Below are positions 52,217 through 62,200 of a stretch of 64,000 nt of DNA, piece after piece. The position numbers were made by a program, and so were the translations under genes. The DNA is from Sphaerisporangium dianthi (GTDB lineage Bacteria > Actinomycetota > Actinomycetes > Streptosporangiales > Streptosporangiaceae). The notes beneath the pieces were generated by a model. It saw only the letters and a list, made by a program, of their open reading frames with translations. It searched no databases and was not told the DNA's origin. Location: assembly GCF_042654065.1 (NCBI RefSeq), contig NZ_JBHSFP010000014.1, positions 143,365 to 207,364 of the forward strand. Direction: 5' to 3'. Each line of letters begins with the position of its first letter. The first letter of the stretch is position 1.

Positions 52217-55200
52217 CTACGGCCGCCCTCCGGTGAGGACGGCGAACACGACCGGGTCCGGGGCGTCCCGGAGGGTCGTGACGAGCGTCGAGACGTGGCC
52301 GCCTCCGCAGGAGAGCACGGCCCAGGCGCCCCGCAGCGCGGGGGTGAGGGTGACGGGCGCGCTCGGCAGGATGCCGGCGCCGCGCAGCGCCCCGGCGGCG
52401 GCCAGCACGCGCGTCGCCGCCGTGCCGTACCCCTCGCCGGTCGCCGCGGCGAGCTGCTCCGCGAGCGGCGCGTGCGCGCCGAGCAGCTCGGCCCACTCCT
52501 CCGGCGTCCGTTCGGCGACCGTCTCGACGGCGGCGCCGGCCAGTCCCTCGGCCACGACGGCCAGGGTGACCCCGGCGCCGTGGGCGGCCGAGAGCGTGCG
52601 CCCGCCGTCGATCTCGGGCCGCCCGTCGGGGCCCTGGCGGACCTCGACGGTGTGGCCGAGGGCGCGCCCGGCGGCCACGGCCGTGCGGGCGGCGCGCGCG
52701 GCGTCGTCGTCGGCGCCGGAGTACGGCTCGACGGCGACGGCGGCCCGGGTGCCGGTCAGGTCCTCCAGCGTGCGCTCCAGGTAGGACCCGAGCAGCGGGG
52801 CGACCCACGGCCCCCGGCCGTCCTTCTTGCGGACCGCCTGGAGGCGCAGGCCCTCCCACCGTTCGACGACCTCGCCCGCGGCGGTGCGCACGGCGATGTC
52901 GTAGATGTAGGTGTCGCCCTCGTGGAAGCGCTCGGTGGCGCAGTAGCGCAGCTGTCCGGCGTCGGCCAGGGCCGCGCCGCCGGGCCAGATGCGCTCGATG
53001 CCGACCGGCAGCAGGGTCGCGTCGGGGACGCAGACCTGGTTGCCGTGCATGAGCGCGTCCCGCATGCCGGGGTCGCCGAGCAGCAGCTCGCCGGCCAGGT
53101 AGCCCGCGAACCAGTCGCGGGCGTCCACGGCGGCCACGTCGGCGTCGACGTGGCGGGCCGCGGCCCGGTGGTAGCGGCGCAGCCGGTGGAACCGGCCGCC
53201 CTGGAACAGCACGTCGCCGTACATCTCGCTCGGCGGGTCCAGCGGGACGGCCGGCAGGCCCTCGCCGATCTGGGCGGGCGGCCCGGAGGGGACGCCCTCC
53301 TCGGTGTAGCGCAGCCGGGCGCGGAAGTGGTCGACCTCGAACCCGGTCTCGGCGCTGCGGATGGCCACCTGCACCGTGTCGTCGTCGGTGACGGTCGCCG
53401 CGATGCGGATGGTGGTGCTGCCCTCCGGCGCCACGATGATCGGCCGCAGGAACTCGGCCTCCTCGATGACCGGCGCCGTCGGCCTGCCGGTGGCCGCGGA
53501 GGCGACCTGCGCCATGGCCTCCATGCCGAACACCGCGGGGAACAGCAGGTTGCCGTCCAGGAGGTGGTCTGCCAGGTAGAGGTCGGTGCCGGCGCTCATC
53601 TCCGCCTCGGCGACCAGCTCGACGCCGTGGTAGCGGATCAGCGGCCTGTCGACGAAGCGCAGCAGCGGCAGCTCGGGCAGGTCGCGGCGGACGGTGTCGA
53701 TGCCCTCGGTGCGTCCGCTGATCACCACGACCGGCGGCACGTCGGGGTCGGCGACCAGGCGACGCATGATCTGCACGCCCTGCTCGGGGGCGATGGGCAC
53801 GATGCCCTTGCGGGAGAGGTCCTCGACGACCGAGAGCTTCTCGCCCATGCCGACGTCCGACCAGACCGACCACTCCATGCAGATGGCGCGGCAGCCCTCG
53901 TTGGCCTCGCCCACCTCGCGGGTGAGGGACGCCATCCAGTCGTTGGCGGTGGAGTAGTGCGCCTCGCCCTGCAGGCCGGCGCGGCCGATGATGCTGCCGA
54001 AGGTCACCAGCAGGCGCAGCCGCCCCGGGTCGACGGCGTCCAGCACGTTGCGCAGGCCGTCGATCTTGGGGGCGAAGGTGCGCCGGAAGGCGGCCGTGTC
54101 GAGCGTGGTCAGACCGCTCGGCTCGTTGCGGCCGGCGCCGTGCAGCACGGCGGTGACCGGCCCGAGGGCGGCCTCCAGCTCGGCGATCCCGGCGCGCACC
54201 TTGGCGGCGTCGGTGACGTCGGCCCTGGCGTAGTGGACGGTGACCCCGGAGTCGGCCATCCTGCGCAGGTTCTCGGCCAGCTCGGCGTCCGCCGCGGCGT
54301 CCGAGCGGCCGAGGATCGCCAGCTTGGCGCCGCTGTCGGACGCGACGGCCAGGGCGCACTCGGCGGTGATGCCCTTGCCGCCGCCGGTGACCAGGAGCAC
54401 GTCTCCGGCGCCCAGCGGGTGCTCCTCGCGGGCCGAGCGCACGGGCATGGCCCGCAGCGTCGGGACGCGGCGCACGCCCTCGGCGTCGTAGAACGCCTCG
54501 GAGAACCGGGTGGTCGAGGCCACCTCCCGCACGACCCAGCCGACCGCGTCGGGCGTCACCGGGACGTGCACGATGGTGGTCCGCAGGTGCGGGGCCTCCA
54601 GTTGCAGCGTCTTGGCCAGCCCGGCCGCGCCGCGGTCGTGCTCGACCAGGACGAACCGGGTGCCGGGGGCGGCGGCGACCGCCGACTTCGCGCCGAGCAG
54701 CGCCTGCTCCAGGTGCTCCTCGCCGCAGCCGGGCGGCAGCGCCACCAGGACGCCCGAGCCGACCTTGCCGCGTTCGAGCGCCTCGCGCAGCGCCTCGGCG
54801 AGCGGGGCGTCCCCGGCCGTGTACAGCTGCCAGGGGCCGTTCTCCCCCGGCGAGGTGGGCGCGGGCAGGGGCAGCGCGTCCAGGTCGACGCTGAACGGCC
54901 GCGCCCAGGGCGCCGCGCCGGTCACCACGGACGCGGGGGCCGCCTCGGCGTCCCCGCCGCCCGCGACCAGCGCGTCCAGCGCCTCCGACAGCTCGCGCAG
55001 GCTCGCCGTCGCGAGGTTGGTCGGCGCCTTGGAGGCGGGCACGCCGAGCCGCTGGGTCGCCTGGTCGATGATGTGCATGACCGTGACCGAGCTGAGGTGC
55101 AGCTCGTCCAGCGGCCTGCTGTCCTCGCCGACCATCTCCAGCGGCAGCTCGGCCCGTTCGGCCGCGAGGCGGCGCAGCAGGTCGATGCTCGACTCGGCCG

Positions 55201-58003
55201 CGTCTCCCACCGGCTGCGGCGTCTCGCCGGCGACCGGCGCGGCCGGCGCGGAAGCGCGCGGCTGCACGGTGCCGGTGATGCTGACCTGCGGCGCCAGCTC
55301 CGTCGGGTTCTGGAAGTAGGTGAACTCGGCGCCCACCTCCAGCGGGCGGACCAGCCTGCCGTGGAACAGCTCCTCGTGCACGATCGGCACACCGGCGACG
55401 TACGCCGCGCCGGCGACCCTGAGCAGTCCGGTCAGCGACTCGTCCTCGGTGTCCAGCGCGAGCGCCGGCACGTCGGTCACCGACGCGGCCAGCCCGCTGA
55501 GCACCCGGCCGGGGCCGACCTCGACGAGCAGGTCCAGGTCCTTGGACGCCGACTCGACGGCCTGGGTGAACAGGACGGGGGCGGTGATCTGGTCGCGCAG
55601 CAGGTCGCGGACGTCGGTGTCCGGCTGGAGCGTCACCCCGGTCACCGTGGAGACGACCGGCCGGGAGACCTGGCCGAACTCCTCCTCGGCGAGGTAGGTG
55701 GACAGGGCCTCGGCGGCCGGCGCCACCAGCGGCGAGTGGAACGCGTGCGACACCGCGAGCTTGGTCCACTTCAGCCCGGCGTCGCCGGCCTTGCGGCCGA
55801 ACGCCTCGATGGCGTCCAGCGGCCCGGCGATGACGGTCTGCTCTGGCCCGTTGTACCCGGCGATCACGACGGGCAGGTCGCCGGCCAGCTCGGTCACCGT
55901 GTCCGGCGTCGCGCGGACGCTGGCCATGGTGCCCGAGGCGCTGTGCTCGGTCATGGCCTTGCCCCGGACGCCGGCGACGCGCAGCAGCGCCTCCTCGTCC
56001 AGCGCGCCGGCCCAGTGAAGCGCCGAGATCTCGCCGAGGCTGTGCCCGACCGCGACGTCCGCCTCCACGCCGATGACCGACAGGGCGCGCAGCCCCGCCA
56101 TCGACCCGGTGACGATGCGCGGCTGGGCCACGGCGGTGGCGACCATGTCGCCGCTGGTGGGCAGCGCCGCCTGGAGGTAGATCTCCTCGACCTCGGGGAA
56201 GCGCCGGCGCAGCGCGCCGCCGCCGGTGCCGCGGCCCGACCCCTGGCCGGGGAACAGGAAGCCCACCCGGCCCGGCCCGTCGGCGTGGCCGTGGAACGCC
56301 TTGCCCTCCGGGCTGAACAGGCGGGTCTCCCCCGCGTCCAGGGATTCCAGCACGGCGCGCAGCCGCCGCTCGGCGTCCTCGGGCGAGGAGGCCACCACCG
56401 CGGCGCGGTACGGCAGGTCGCGCAGGTCGCGCTGGAGGGTGGCCGCGAGGTCGGCGAGCTGGGCGTAGGACACCGTGATGACGAAGTCCGCCACCTCGGC
56501 GACCCGCTCGCGCAGCGCCTCGGGCGAGGCGGCGTCGACGAGCAGCAGTTCGGCGTCCTGGAGCGAGGCGGCCAGGGTGCGGGTGCGCGTCGAGAGCGGC
56601 GTCCGCTTCCTCGGGCCGGTCTTCTCCAGCACGACGTGGGTGTTGATGCCGCCGAAGCCCATGGCGGTGATGCCGGCGCGAACCGGGGCGCCGGACGGCC
56701 AGGGCTCGGCCTTGCGCAGCGCGCGCAGTGTCGCGCCGTCGCCCGACAGCACCTCGTGCGGCTCGACGCAGCCGATGGCCGGCGGCAGCACCTGCTCGTG
56801 CACCGCCATGGTGGCCTTGATGAGGCCGGCGACGCCGGCGGCGGCCTTGGCGTGGCCGATCATCCCCTTGATGGAGGTGACCGCCGCGCGGGTGGCCGAG
56901 GGGTCGGCCTCCGCTCTGGCCTCCGTCAGCGCCCTGAGCTCCGTGGCGTCGCCGACCGCCGTGCCGGTGCCGTGGCCCTCGAACAGCTCGACGGTCTCGA
57001 TGCCGAACCCGGCGCGGTCGTAGGCGCGCTTCAGCGCGAGCTTGTAGCCGCTGACCTCGGGCCTGGTCATGCCGCCCTTGCCGTCGGAGGAGATGCCGTA
57101 GCCGGCGACGGTGGCGTAGATGCGGCGGCGGGCCTTGACGGCCTCGTCCTCGCGCATCAGCACGATCATGCCGCAGCCCTCGCCGGGCCAGAAGCCGTTG
57201 GAGTGCCGGTCGTAGAGCCGGAACTCGCTCTTGGCCAGCGCGCCGGTCTTGGCGAAGCCGACGATCTCGAACGGGTCGATGGACAGGTCGACGCCGCCGG
57301 CGATCGCCACGTCGATGTCGCCGTCCTCCAGCGCCTTGCACGCCGTCGTGACCGACAGCAGCGAGGAGGAGCAGGCGCCGTCGACGATGTAGCCGCCGCC
57401 GTTGAGGTCGAAGTAGTTGCAGATGCGGCCGGCGATGGTGTTGGCGAGGCCGCCGGCCAGGGTGTCCTCGTCGATGCCCGGGAACGGGCTCTTGTAGGTG
57501 GACTCAAGGTCGGCGAGGAACGTGGCCAGCCGGTCGTCGTCCCAGCCCAGCTCCTTGAGCTGGGCGGCGACGGTGCGGCGCACGTACGGCCAGCGCAGGC
57601 GCATCACGTTGGCGCGGGTGAACTCGCCGGTCAGGGTGTTGCCGACGACCACGCCCGTGCGTTCCCGCGGCAGGCCCTCCGCTCCGGGGAAGCCCGCGTC
57701 CGCCAGCGCCTGGCCCGCCATGTCGAGCGCGAGCCAGTGCGTCAGGTCGGTGGAGCGGTACGTGCTGCCGCCGATCTTGTAGCCGATGCGGTCGAACTCG
57801 TAGCCCTCGATGACCGCCGCGGTGCGCGCGTAGAAGGTGTCCGGGTGCGCCGGGTCGGCGTTCCAGTAGTCCTCAAGGCGCATGCGCACGTCGGGCAGCC
57901 TGCGGAAGGCACGGCGACCGGCGATGGCGTTCTCCCAGAGCTCTCTGGGCGACGAGGCGTCCGGGTATCGGCACGCCATGCCGACGATCGCGATCCTGGT
58001 CAT
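52217..58003 (-). CDS. pksE: Enediyne iterative type I polyketide synthase (PKSE)
   Basis: A 1928-residue PKSE that builds the polyene precursor of the enediyne core from malonyl-CoA. Domains in order: KS (about 1-460, active Cys211 in VDGACSSSLLSV, His in FEGHGTGTAVGD and SIKGMIGHAKAAAG), AT (about 580-880, GHSLGE 653-658, AFHSPLV), ACP (about 938-1015, LDELHLSSVTVMHII with Ser971/972), KR (from about 1210, TGGGKGITAECALAVA), DH (ADHLLDGNLLFPAVFGMEAM), and a C-terminal phosphopantetheinyl transferase-like domain (about 1755-1928) thought to act on its own ACP. The unusual KS-AT linker and ACP position are diagnostic. Coupled to E4 by ATGA. Confidence 0.97.
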   Translation of the reverse strand: MTRIAIVGMACRYPDASSPRELWENAIAGRRAFRRLPDVRMRLEDYWNADPAHPDTFYARTAAVIEGYEFDRIGYKIGGSTYRSTDLTHWLALDMAGQALADAGFPGAEGLPRERTGVVVGNTLTGEFTRANVMRLRWPYVRRTVAAQLKELGWDDDRLATFLADLESTYKSPFPGIDEDTLAGGLANTIAGRICNYFDLNGGGYIVDGACSSSLLSVTTACKALEDGDIDVAIAGGVDLSIDPFEIVGFAKTGALAKSEFRLYDRHSNGFWPGEGCGMIVLMREDEAVKARRRIYATVAGYGISSDGKGGMTRPEVSGYKLALKRAYDRAGFGIETVELFEGHGTGTAVGDATELRALTEARAEADPSATRAAVTSIKGMIGHAKAAAGVAGLIKATMAVHEQVLPPAIGCVEPHEVLSGDGATLRALRKAEPWPSGAPVRAGITAMGFGGINTHVVLEKTGPRKRTPLSTRTRTLAASLQDAELLLVDAASPEALRERVAEVADFVITVSYAQLADLAATLQRDLRDLPYRAAVVASSPEDAERRLRAVLESLDAGETRLFSPEGKAFHGHADGPGRVGFLFPGQGSGRGTGGGALRRRFPEVEEIYLQAALPTSGDMVATAVAQPRIVTGSMAGLRALSVIGVEADVAVGHSLGEISALHWAGALDEEALLRVAGVRGKAMTEHSASGTMASVRATPDTVTELAGDLPVVIAGYNGPEQTVIAGPLDAIEAFGRKAGDAGLKWTKLAVSHAFHSPLVAPAAEALSTYLAEEEFGQVSRPVVSTVTGVTLQPDTDVRDLLRDQITAPVLFTQAVESASKDLDLLVEVGPGRVLSGLAASVTDVPALALDTEDESLTGLLRVAGAAYVAGVPIVHEELFHGRLVRPLEVGAEFTYFQNPTELAPQVSITGTVQPRASAPAAPVAGETPQPVGDAAESSIDLLRRLAAERAELPLEMVGEDSRPLDELHLSSVTVMHIIDQATQRLGVPASKAPTNLATASLRELSEALDALVAGGGDAEAAPASVVTGAAPWARPFSVDLDALPLPAPTSPGENGPWQLYTAGDAPLAEALREALERGKVGSGVLVALPPGCGEEHLEQALLGAKSAVAAAPGTRFVLVEHDRGAAGLAKTLQLEAPHLRTTIVHVPVTPDAVGWVVREVASTTRFSEAFYDAEGVRRVPTLRAMPVRSAREEHPLGAGDVLLVTGGGKGITAECALAVASDSGAKLAILGRSDAAADAELAENLRRMADSGVTVHYARADVTDAAKVRAGIAELEAALGPVTAVLHGAGRNEPSGLTTLDTAAFRRTFAPKIDGLRNVLDAVDPGRLRLLVTFGSIIGRAGLQGEAHYSTANDWMASLTREVGEANEGCRAICMEWSVWSDVGMGEKLSVVEDLSRKGIVPIAPEQGVQIMRRLVADPDVPPVVVISGRTEGIDTVRRDLPELPLLRFVDRPLIRYHGVELVAEAEMSAGTDLYLADHLLDGNLLFPAVFGMEAMAQVASAATGRPTAPVIEEAEFLRPIIVAPEGSTTIRIAATVTDDDTVQVAIRSAETGFEVDHFRARLRYTEEGVPSGPPAQIGEGLPAVPLDPPSEMYGDVLFQGGRFHRLRRYHRAAARHVDADVAAVDARDWFAGYLAGELLLGDPGMRDALMHGNQVCVPDATLLPVGIERIWPGGAALADAGQLRYCATERFHEGDTYIYDIAVRTAAGEVVERWEGLRLQAVRKKDGRGPWVAPLLGSYLERTLEDLTGTRAAVAVEPYSGADDDAARAARTAVAAGRALGHTVEVRQGPDGRPEIDGGRTLSAAHGAGVTLAVVAEGLAGAAVETVAERTPEEWAELLGAHAPLAEQLAAATGEGYGTAATRVLAAAGALRGAGILPSAPVTLTPALRGAWAVLSCGGGHVSTLVTTLRDAPDPVVFAVLTGGRP

Positions 58004-59007
58004 ACCGTGGCGACCTTCTTGTCAGCGGCGGGCACCTGGTCGACGGGGAACTCCGCCACCGCCTTGAGCGCCGCCTGGGCCTCGCGCTGGTCGCGCGCCT
58101 TGTGCACGAAGTGGGCCGCCCAGAAGAAGCCGCCGCGGATGGCGCAGATGCCGGCCGTGGCGAAGAACAGGGCGTAGGAGATGTGCACCGCGGTCAGCAC
58201 GCCGTACAGCAGGGCGACGCTGCCGCCGAAGAGCACCTGGTTGGAGGGCTTGGACGGGCTCGTGCCGGGGTCGGTGATCATGTAGTTGCTGAACAGCACG
58301 AACGCGACGCCGGTCATCATGCCGAGCGCGGCGGGGATGGAGGTGCCGAAGATCAGTCCGCGCACGATCGACTGGAGGGCGAAGACGCCGACCCAGCCCG
58401 CGATCAGCGGCATCCTGTTCGTCAGCTTGCCGTTGAGCATCGTGCCGCCGAGGATGATGATGCAGGGGATGATCCAGTCGAACCACGTGTCGGTGTGCTC
58501 GGTGAAGTGGTACGGCGGGGCGATGCTGGCCCAGGGGAAGACCAGCAGGATGACCGCGATGCCGAAGTTCGACGGGTTCATGTAGTGCCGCAGCCGGCCC
58601 TTGACCGGCGCCCGCAGGATCCACTTGGCTCCGACCGCGACGACGACGCCGAACAGCAGCACCCAGATCTGGTCGTTGACGTAGATCAGCATGTTCATCG
58701 CGAGGCTGGTGATGTGCGCCGGGTACAGGAACGTCAGCAGGCCCTTGAACCCGCCGCCCTTGAACCGCGGCGCGCGTCCCTCGACCTTGGCGCCGATGAT
58801 CTCAAGGCCGATCTCGGTCGAGTACCCGGTGGCCAGGGCGATGAAAGGCCACAGCCACGGCTGCTCGAACCCCAGCACGGTGTAGCCCAGGATGTTGAAG
58901 ACCGAAATCGAGATCGCGAAGTTGCGCAGGGCGGTGACCACTTTGGGGTCATGGCGCGGTGGCGCGGCGGGCTTGGACTCGGCCGCGCTGGGCTTTGACT
59001 CAGCCAT
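58000..59007 (-). CDS. unbU: Enediyne membrane protein E4 (UnbU)
   Basis: A 335-residue polytopic membrane protein related to RnfD/NqrB-type folds: NFAISISVFNILGYTVLGFE, PWLWPFIALATGYSTEIGLE, YPAHITSLAMNMLIYVNDQI, HYMNPSNFGIAVILLVFPWA, GVFALQSIVRGLIFGTSIPA, FVLFSNYMITDPGTSPSKPS. The motif DPGTSPSKPS matches the flavin-site region of RnfD-type proteins. UnbU is one of the conserved enediyne-cassette proteins; the exact function is not settled. Overlaps pksE by 4 bases and follows E3 after 5 bases. Confidence 0.93.
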   Translation of the reverse strand: MAESKPSAAESKPAAPPRHDPKVVTALRNFAISISVFNILGYTVLGFEQPWLWPFIALATGYSTEIGLEIIGAKVEGRAPRFKGGGFKGLLTFLYPAHITSLAMNMLIYVNDQIWVLLFGVVVAVGAKWILRAPVKGRLRHYMNPSNFGIAVILLVFPWASIAPPYHFTEHTDTWFDWIIPCIIILGGTMLNGKLTNRMPLIAGWVGVFALQSIVRGLIFGTSIPAALGMMTGVAFVLFSNYMITDPGTSPSKPSNQVLFGGSVALLYGVLTAVHISYALFFATAGICAIRGGFFWAAHFVHKARDQREAQAALKAVAEFPVDQVPAADKKVATV

Positions 59008-59012
59008 GTCGA

Positions 59013-60983
59013 TCACTTCTCCTTGGCCTGCTGGCCGAGCTCGAGCGAGTGCCAGCCCGTGGTGAGCTGGACATCCTGGTCGTGCGGCTGTCCGTTGCGG
59101 TCGCGCCACTTGATGTTCACCGTCAGCGGCCCGGTGACGTTCTGGCCGAGGCCGATGTGCACCTCGGAGGAGCGCCGGCCGGAGTGGCCGCTGCTTCCGT
59201 CGACCCGGCTGACGAACATGCGCCCGTCGGGAGTCTTCACGCAGACCTGCGCGCCGGTGACCGGCGAGCCGGCGGCCGGGAGCGTGCCGGGGGTGGCGGG
59301 GGTGTCGCGGGTCAGCTTCAGACCGAGGAAGGCGCCGGTGGCCGGGCTCTGGTTGGAGTAGAAGACCGGCTCGTCCCACTGGCGGGCGACCGCGAAGTCC
59401 AGGCGGCCGTCGCCGTCGGCGTCACCGGTGGCGATGCCACGGGTCGGCGTGGGGATCGCGAGGCCGAGGTCCTTGGCCATGTCGACGTACCGGCCCGAGG
59501 GGCCCTTGACGAAGAAGTGCAGCGTCTGGTGCCCGCCGATGTCGTCGCCCGCGCGCGCGTTCGGCCACCAGAACGGGTTCTGCAGCAGCTGGTCGTTGGC
59601 GGTGGCGAGCTCCTGGAGCTGCGGCCAGCGGTCGGTCTGTCCCTTGACGAACCCGGTGGCCTGCGCGATCTGCAGGTCTCCGCTGTTGTTGAAGTCGGCC
59701 ATCTTGATGTCCCAGCCCCAGCCGGACCACGCGGTGCCCGCCGGGCCGCTCACGTCCTTGAACGGAGCCTCGCCCGAGCGCAGCTTCGCGGTCAGCTCGG
59801 CCTTGTTCGCGGCCGTGGACATGTACTGGAAGTTGCTCTCCTCGATGCCCCACGAGGTGGTGATGTTGCTGACGAACATGTCGTACAGGCCGTCGTGGTT
59901 CAGGTCGGCGAAGTCGACGCCCATGCCCTTGAAGGAGTCGTTGCCGACCGTCTTGGACTTGGGGATGATCGGCGAGCGGACGCCGGTGACCGCCGAGAGC
60001 TTGATGTGCCCCGGCGTGGACCGGTTGTAGAACATGCGGTCGGGGCCGAAGTCGTTGGCCAGGTACAGCTCGGGGAGCTGGTCGCCGTCCAGGTCGGTGG
60101 AGGCCGCGCCGAGCTCCCAGCCCTTCGAGGCGTCCTTGGGCAGGACGTCGTCGATGCACTCGTAGCTGACCGAGGGGGTCGCGCCGGTGGAGGAGCCGGT
60201 CCAGCGGAAGAAGTAGTCCTCGCCGCCGTTGAAGCCCTGGGACATCGAGTGGTTCATGTGCACGCCGCCCTCGACCGTCGGGTCCAGGACGGGGCTGTCT
60301 TCGAAGTAGTTGCCGATGAAGATGTCGTCGTGCCCGTCGCCGTCGAAGTCGGCGACGGTGGCCGCGTTGGTGTTCCACTGCGGGCCGGTGTACTTGCCGC
60401 TCGTCGCGTTGGCGCCCGGCACCAGCTCGACGGCCTGGTAGGAGGTGGCGTCCAGCCTGGGCGTCGCGCCCGGCTTGGCCAGGTAGACGATCGGCGTGCG
60501 GCCCCACATGTAGACCAGCAGGTCGATGCGGCCGTCCTCGTTGTAGTCACCGGGGACGCAGCCCATCGGCGCCATGGTGTCGTTCATCGGCAGCGCGCCC
60601 GGGTTCAGCGCGAACGGCGCGTACCGGCTGCCGCCGGCGCCGGGCGTCGGGGTCACCACGGCCTGGTCGATGCGCGTGTCCACCACGCACAGGTCGTTGG
60701 ACAGCCCGTCGCCGTCAAGGTCGTTCATCGCGATGGCCGCGCCGACCGAGGAGATCCAGGCGTCGATGTGCGTGTAGTCCTTGTTCACCTTGCGGATCGT
60801 CTGCTGCTTGTAGCCGCTGGGCAGCGCGATGGACAAGGGTTTGAACGAGAACTTGTTCGCGATGGTCGCGGTCTCGGCCGCGGAGTAGGACGGCAGGCGG
60901 GCTATCGAGAAGACGCTCACGATCAGAACGAGAGCGACGATTCCCGGTAGCTGCCTGCGCAGCCAGCCAAGGGTCGCGGTCAC
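59013..60983 (-). CDS. unbV: Enediyne protein E3 (UnbV, FG-GAP/ASPIC)
   Basis: A 656-residue protein with an N-terminal membrane anchor (GIVALVLIVSVFSIARLPSY), several FG-GAP-like calcium-binding repeats (NDLDGDGLSNDLCVVD, ADFDGDGHDDIFIGNYFEDS, VDFADLNHDGLYDMFVSN, GDADGDGRLDFAVARQWDEP), and a C-terminal UnbV/ASPIC domain (HIGLGQNVTGPLTVNIKWRD). Probably extracytoplasmic. Conserved in enediyne cassettes, function unresolved. The GTG start overlaps the DUF1702 stop as GTGA. Confidence 0.95.
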   Translation of the reverse strand: MTATLGWLRRQLPGIVALVLIVSVFSIARLPSYSAAETATIANKFSFKPLSIALPSGYKQQTIRKVNKDYTHIDAWISSVGAAIAMNDLDGDGLSNDLCVVDTRIDQAVVTPTPGAGGSRYAPFALNPGALPMNDTMAPMGCVPGDYNEDGRIDLLVYMWGRTPIVYLAKPGATPRLDATSYQAVELVPGANATSGKYTGPQWNTNAATVADFDGDGHDDIFIGNYFEDSPVLDPTVEGGVHMNHSMSQGFNGGEDYFFRWTGSSTGATPSVSYECIDDVLPKDASKGWELGAASTDLDGDQLPELYLANDFGPDRMFYNRSTPGHIKLSAVTGVRSPIIPKSKTVGNDSFKGMGVDFADLNHDGLYDMFVSNITTSWGIEESNFQYMSTAANKAELTAKLRSGEAPFKDVSGPAGTAWSGWGWDIKMADFNNSGDLQIAQATGFVKGQTDRWPQLQELATANDQLLQNPFWWPNARAGDDIGGHQTLHFFVKGPSGRYVDMAKDLGLAIPTPTRGIATGDADGDGRLDFAVARQWDEPVFYSNQSPATGAFLGLKLTRDTPATPGTLPAAGSPVTGAQVCVKTPDGRMFVSRVDGSSGHSGRRSSEVHIGLGQNVTGPLTVNIKWRDRNGQPHDQDVQLTTGWHSLELGQQAKEK

Positions 60984-61960
60984 CGGCTAACACCTCCAAG
61001 AGAGACAAATTGGTCGGCGATGCGCTGCCGCCACACCTCATAGGCCGGCACATCACCCTGAATCGGCTGGTCTGGACGGGCTTCGTTGCTGATCCGCGCC
61101 GCTTCCTCCGGCGAGACGCCGCAGAACACCCGCGTGGCGATCTCGGTGGCGGGCACCACCAGGCCGGGCCGCACCCGGGCCTCGGCGGCGAACGCCGAGC
61201 CCTGCGCGAGCTGGGGACGGTACGGGCCGGCCAGCTCGGCGAACCTGCGCAGCTCGTCCTCCTCGGCCCCGCACGCGTAGGTGGCGGCCAGGCCCGTCCC
61301 GGCGTACAGGTCGCCGCGCCGGGACTCGGGGAACTTGGCTATCAGCGAGGTGACGACATCGACGTCGGTGCCTCCGACGAACCACAGTGCCCGGCCGATG
61401 CCCTGGTCGATGACACGGTTGGCGTATCCCTGCGGGGCGTCGGCGGGCCAGGGGAAGCGGGATTCCTGGTACTGCGCGTGCACGTACTGGTCGGTGCGGA
61501 AGTAGGCCTGATGGAAGCCGTAGCCGTCCAGCGCCAGCCACCGCAGCAGCGGGTCGGGGGCGTGGACCTTGGACCACAGGATCCGGGGCAGCCGCGCCAT
61601 GGCCCAGCCGACGCCGACGTAGATCAGGTACACCTGGGCGTCGCCCCGCCCCGCGAGGCTGCCGGCGACCTTGCGGCCGGTCGCCAGCGGCGTGGCGTCG
61701 AGGATCGCGTAGGCCATGCCCGCGCCCTCGTAGGCGAAGCCGCGGAACCGCCGGGGGATCTGCTCCAGCCGCTCCTCCGCCTCGGCGGGCGTGCGCGCCT
61801 CCGCCGCGTAGGCGTATCCGGTGAGGAACATCTCGCCGACCGTCTCGAGCAACTCGCGGGCTTCGGCATTCTTCACGTGGAAACCGCGTGTCGCGAGTTT
61901 CGTCTCGGATACGTTAGGCGTGATAATACGCCGCCTCAATGACCTCAGAAGGCTGGCCAA
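60980..61960 (-). CDS. DUF1702 enediyne-cassette protein, copy B (E2/E5 type)
   Basis: A 326-residue DUF1702 protein. It begins with a TTG after GGGAGGGAGAG and reads SLRRRIITPNVSETKLATRG, RFRGFAYEGAGMAYAILDAT, VYLIYVGVGWAMARLPRIL, WLALDGYGFHQAYFRTDQYV, DQGIGRALWFVGGTDVDVVT, and ends PAYEVWRQRIADQFVSLGG. DUF1702 proteins are enediyne-specific markers (E2/E5 group) of unknown role. It overlaps unbV. Paralogous along its whole length to the copy at 62201-63193. Confidence 0.93.
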   Translation of the reverse strand: MASLLRSLRRRIITPNVSETKLATRGFHVKNAEARELLETVGEMFLTGYAYAAEARTPAEAEERLEQIPRRFRGFAYEGAGMAYAILDATPLATGRKVAGSLAGRGDAQVYLIYVGVGWAMARLPRILWSKVHAPDPLLRWLALDGYGFHQAYFRTDQYVHAQYQESRFPWPADAPQGYANRVIDQGIGRALWFVGGTDVDVVTSLIAKFPESRRGDLYAGTGLAATYACGAEEDELRRFAELAGPYRPQLAQGSAFAAEARVRPGLVVPATEIATRVFCGVSPEEAARISNEARPDQPIQGDVPAYEVWRQRIADQFVSLGGVSR

Positions 61961-62200
61961 TTGTCTCTCCCTCCCCCGGGGGTTTTCCTGCTCCGCGGGA
62001 TAATCCGTGCTTAGAATGTAGTCATATGGAGTTGCGCCGGGTCCACTTCAAACGTGCTCACTCGGTGTCACCGATTTCCGTTCACGGGCAGGCGGAAATC
62101 ACTCCCCGCGCGTTTCTACAGGCGATTCCCGCGCATGCGGAACCGCCTTTTCCGCCGCCCTTTTCGCGGGCGGCGGGAAAGTGGGTGACGCCGTGGCGGG

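Noticed and set aside
51711..57341. 1876-residue minus-strand open frame spanning most of pksE
   Set aside because: It is the wrong frame of pksE and merely joins the true E10 frame at its end; the real E10 start is 52139.
52211..58177. 1988-residue plus-strand open frame opposite pksE
   Set aside because: Antisense shadow; the minus-strand frame carries all PKS motifs.
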